A stretch of 64,000 nucleotides of DNA from Chryseobacterium vrystaatense (lineage in GTDB: Bacteria > Bacteroidota > Bacteroidia > Flavobacteriales > Weeksellaceae): contig NZ_JPRI01000001.1 of the NCBI RefSeq assembly GCF_000737765.1, positions 434,001 to 498,000 on the forward strand, in the 5' to 3' direction. The translations under genes and the position numbers were made by a program. Numbering within the stretch: the stretch's first letter is position 1; the number at the start of each line of letters is the position of its first letter. A model generated the notes under the pieces. The model had not been told where the DNA came from. It searched no databases and saw nothing but the letters and a program-made list of their open reading frames with translations. Below are positions 61,481 to 64,000 of the stretch, piece after piece.

Positions 61481-64000
61481 ATGGCAACAGAAAATACAAC
61501 AAACAACACATCACAAACTCTTTTCAGATTTGTAAGTTTAAGAAACCCCCAACTGACAGAAACTAAAAAACAGAACCTCGGATTTATTCACAGACCAGCC
61601 GGGATGACAGGTTCATTTGATGTAGCAGTCAATCCTAATGATACAGCACTCGTTAAATTCCAAGCTTTGGTACGTGCTGTAAAGTCTTTCGATCCTGCTG
61701 GCTACAAAACTGAGCTGCAAATCGAAGAAGGTGCTTTTTCTGAAGCTTTAAAGATCGGAAGAAAGATCGCCAAAAAAGAAACCCTTTCCACAACTGATGA
61801 AAATACAGCGAAAAGCCTTTACAACAACAATACACTTCAAAGTAAACTGGGCCAGGTTTGGGACAACCTGATTTATCAGACTGTTACCCAGGAAAACTTT
61901 TATGCTAAAGAAGCACTTGTTCACATTTTAAAGGCACTTCACTTCGGATACGTAGCTGATCTGCCGGTTACACCAGAATTAACAAAGATCAATGGTACAG
62001 ACTTAAAAGCTAAAGCTCTTGAAGCAAGAGTCGTATTGCCAATGAAACTTCTGGGAGACGGATATGAAGGCGAAGGTCAAACTACAACCACATCTCCAAC
62101 GGGTAATGCATTTCAGGTCAATGTATCTCAAATCGGAAGTGGGGTTATAAACGGTACAGCCTTACCGGCAGCAGTTAAGCAGCAGTTAAAAATGGATGGA
62201 CAAAAAATTTCTGAACTTTCACTTGTCAGCTTTGAAAGAGACCAGTTGGTACAGTTAAGATCTGAACTTGAAAAAATGCAGAAACTGTTCTATACGCTTA
62301 GAACAAAAGCGTATGATGCTGCCAACAAACAATATCTAAAGACCAATCAGGTTGGTATAGACGCCTACAATGCAATGCTTGAAAAAATCAATGTTCAGAT
62401 TGATAAAGGAGGAATAAGCCAGGAAGAGATCGATGCATTATATGCCGCATTAGAAAGACTGAATGTTCCAGAATTCAAATTCGAATATAAAAATGAATTG
62501 AATTTTGAGGATCTTAATGCAAGACTTTCAAAAGATCTGTTTGAAATATTCATTAAACATTTTGCACTTGTCAACAACGGCCATCCGGTAGAAAAGGAAT
62601 CAGATTTTACAAAAATTGAATTTGTATCTGATAAAGAAATCCTTATTGATAAAGTGCCCGTGACCATCACTGAAGAATACGATACATTTGTTGAAGTCTT
62701 TGAAGTTATTGACGAGCTGACATCAGTTAAAACACAGGAATTATTTACAAAATCTCCTATTCAGCAACAGGAGTATGCAAAAATCGGAAGTGTTTTAGTA
62801 CCTGTAGCCAATAAAACTACCTACGTGGAAATTGCAGGCACTTACTATTTAAAAGTAATTTCTAAAAAGGTTTTATTCACAACAACCAATGCCATTGTTT
62901 TCTACTATAATACCGATAGTGATTCTTTAGCTCTTTCTTCTGCAATTATGGAAATTTCAGGTAGTGAGCAACAGAATGTAAGCGTTCCGGCTACGGATAT
63001 TGTTGACGGAAAAGTAGTTTTCCCTCCTACTCTAAATTTCATGAAAAGTGTAACAAGAATAAAAATCAATTTATACTTCAAAAATGGAGAACATACTGTA
63101 GTTGAGCATGCCATCACACCTAATCAGGAATATACAGGTAGATTCGCATTCAGAACCATGGTTGATGATGGTGGTGGAGAAAACCCCGGCGGCGGTGGAG
63201 AGAATCCCGGAGGTGGCGGAAACCCTGGTGAAGGAGGTGGAAATCCCAATCCTCAACCTGGAACTTTTATCCCTAAACATTTTGGTGTAAAAAGATTGGG
63301 TATTGCAGATTATCTTAAAGTAGTACAGTCAACACACGCTTATATTCCGGGAGAAGTTACCCATATTGAAAACATTATGGCCAAGGAGTTCAAGCAAAAA
63401 TCTACCAGAAGGCTCCGAAGAAGCGAAATTCAGACGACTACATCAAAGTCTACAGAAAGAGAAACATTAAGCGATACGACTACAACGACCAGAAATGACA
63501 TGCAGTCTGAAGTAGCCAACGTGATACAGCAGGACATCAATACTGAAGCCCACTTCAGGTATGGTGGAATCGGAAAAACCTTTGAGGTCGGAGGAAGCTT
63601 TGCTGCCCATAATTCAAAAGAGACCAGCACCAGACAGGCTATGGAAAAATCTCAGGAAATTACAGCAAAAGCATCAGAAAGAATTCTTACAAAAGTAGCT
63701 GAAGAAAGAATTGAAAAAATTATAGAAGAGTTCGAAGAAAATAATGCTCATGGTTTCGATAACAGAAATGGGAATAAACATGTAGTAGGTGTATACAGAT
63801 GGGTAGATAAAAAGATGAAAAATCAGATCTACAACTATGGTAAACGTACCATGTTTGAATTCATGATCCCTGAACCTGCAAGACTTCATAATCTGGCAAC
63901 ACCTTCTGTAAAAGCAGATACACTGAAAGCTCCGGTAGACCCAAGAAAAGCAGACGGCGAATGGAAAATGCCTGATTTTAAATCAGCAACAAAAGAACAG
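61481..64000 (+). CDS. Very large unrecognised protein (partial, at least 840 codons)
   Basis: Open from ATG to the right edge with no stop. N-terminal part (SQTLFRFVSLRNPQLTETKK; ALVKFQALVRAVKSFDPAGY) precedes a helical region. A Gly/Pro/Asn-rich hinge spans about residues 565-595 (GGGENPGGGGENPGG). After it come FGVKRLGIADYLKVVQSTHA, EVTHIENIMAKEFKQKSTRR, a Thr/Ser-rich stretch and a long charged helix. No signal peptide and no family I can name. It lies 26 bp after modular protein 3 in the same operon. A structural or scaffold role is inferred. Confidence 0.75.
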   Translation, partial: MATENTTNNTSQTLFRFVSLRNPQLTETKKQNLGFIHRPAGMTGSFDVAVNPNDTALVKFQALVRAVKSFDPAGYKTELQIEEGAFSEALKIGRKIAKKETLSTTDENTAKSLYNNNTLQSKLGQVWDNLIYQTVTQENFYAKEALVHILKALHFGYVADLPVTPELTKINGTDLKAKALEARVVLPMKLLGDGYEGEGQTTTTSPTGNAFQVNVSQIGSGVINGTALPAAVKQQLKMDGQKISELSLVSFERDQLVQLRSELEKMQKLFYTLRTKAYDAANKQYLKTNQVGIDAYNAMLEKINVQIDKGGISQEEIDALYAALERLNVPEFKFEYKNELNFEDLNARLSKDLFEIFIKHFALVNNGHPVEKESDFTKIEFVSDKEILIDKVPVTITEEYDTFVEVFEVIDELTSVKTQELFTKSPIQQQEYAKIGSVLVPVANKTTYVEIAGTYYLKVISKKVLFTTTNAIVFYYNTDSDSLALSSAIMEISGSEQQNVSVPATDIVDGKVVFPPTLNFMKSVTRIKINLYFKNGEHTVVEHAITPNQEYTGRFAFRTMVDDGGGENPGGGGENPGGGGNPGEGGGNPNPQPGTFIPKHFGVKRLGIADYLKVVQSTHAYIPGEVTHIENIMAKEFKQKSTRRLRRSEIQTTTSKSTERETLSDTTTTTRNDMQSEVANVIQQDINTEAHFRYGGIGKTFEVGGSFAAHNSKETSTRQAMEKSQEITAKASERILTKVAEERIEKIIEEFEENNAHGFDNRNGNKHVVGVYRWVDKKMKNQIYNYGKRTMFEFMIPEPARLHNLATPSVKADTLKAPVDPRKADGEWKMPDFKSATKEQ

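Noticed and set aside
63102..63290. Small genes within the large C-terminal gene, on both strands
   Set aside because: They are shadows of the long continuous reading frame, arising from its Gly/Pro-rich and Thr-rich composition.
56282..64000. Complete prophage
   Set aside because: An endolysin-like peptidase and a fibre-like protein are present, but no integrase, repressor, terminase, portal, capsid or tail-tube gene is visible, and no attachment site was found.
1..64000. CRISPR arrays, rRNA or tRNA genes
   Set aside because: No regularly spaced direct repeats and no cloverleaf or rRNA-like sequence were found by eye in the intergenic gaps.

Overview
The window looks like chromosomal DNA of a Flavobacteriia/Weeksellaceae bacterium close to Chryseobacterium or Elizabethkingia. 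The signs are an AT-rich genome, promoters of the Bacteroidota type (TAnnTTTG at -7), no useful Shine-Dalgarno sequences, SusC/SusD and T9SS sorting domains, DUF4271/DUF4296 proteins and an EndoF1-like endoglycosidase. This placement rests on recognised gene families, not on a database search.

Layout. 0-9.8 kb holds mostly core genes: an LptF/G-type permease (partial), tgt, a DUF4296 lipoprotein, a dolichol-phosphate-mannose-type glycosyltransferase, DUF4271-hemD, oligopeptidase B, an AHSA1-like protein and a two-component system. 9.9-13.7 kb is a probable copper/metal cluster: a lipoprotein with three His/Cys repeats, a Cys-rich small protein and a TonB-dependent receptor carrying two N-terminal HMA domains. 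13.8-32.4 kb is a complete-looking polysaccharide utilisation locus for high-mannose N-glycans on the minus strand: AraC regulator, SusC, SusD, MFS importer, GH130 phosphorylase, GH92, GH125, EndoH/F1-type GH18, ROK sugar kinase, GH92 and a phosphomannose-isomerase-type cupin. 32.6-44.7 kb holds a second AraC regulator, osmC, a tetR-thiolase-thioesterase-KAS operon, an L,D-transpeptidase, msrB, DUF445, pyrD and truC.

44.9-47.9 kb contains a toxin-like pair: an 827-residue protein whose C-terminal domain resembles the conserved domain of plant IQM proteins, and a 110-residue putative partner 4 bp downstream. 48-55.7 kb holds glyS, a serine hydrolase, a YdeI-type protein, a TPR-AraC regulator and three paralogous secreted proteins with C1q-like C-termini.

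56.2-64 kb is the most unusual part: an M15 endopeptidase, a patatin phospholipase, a tiny acidic protein, three tandem proteins sharing one N-terminal module but with different C-termini (two leucine-rich repeat, one tail-fibre-like), and a very large unrecognised protein running off the window.

The main discovery candidate is a shared promoter architecture: the near-palindrome CGWCA-N5-TGWCG (one copy CGTCG in the right arm), exactly 11 bp, then TAnnTTTG. It occurs five times with identical geometry: upstream of the M15 gene, the patatin gene, the small acidic gene, the modular-protein operon and, about 8 kb away on the other strand, the IQM-like toxin gene. This suggests one regulon linking a toxin/immunity pair to a phage-tail-like or surface-delivered module. 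The particle or delivery role is inference; the shared motif is directly visible.
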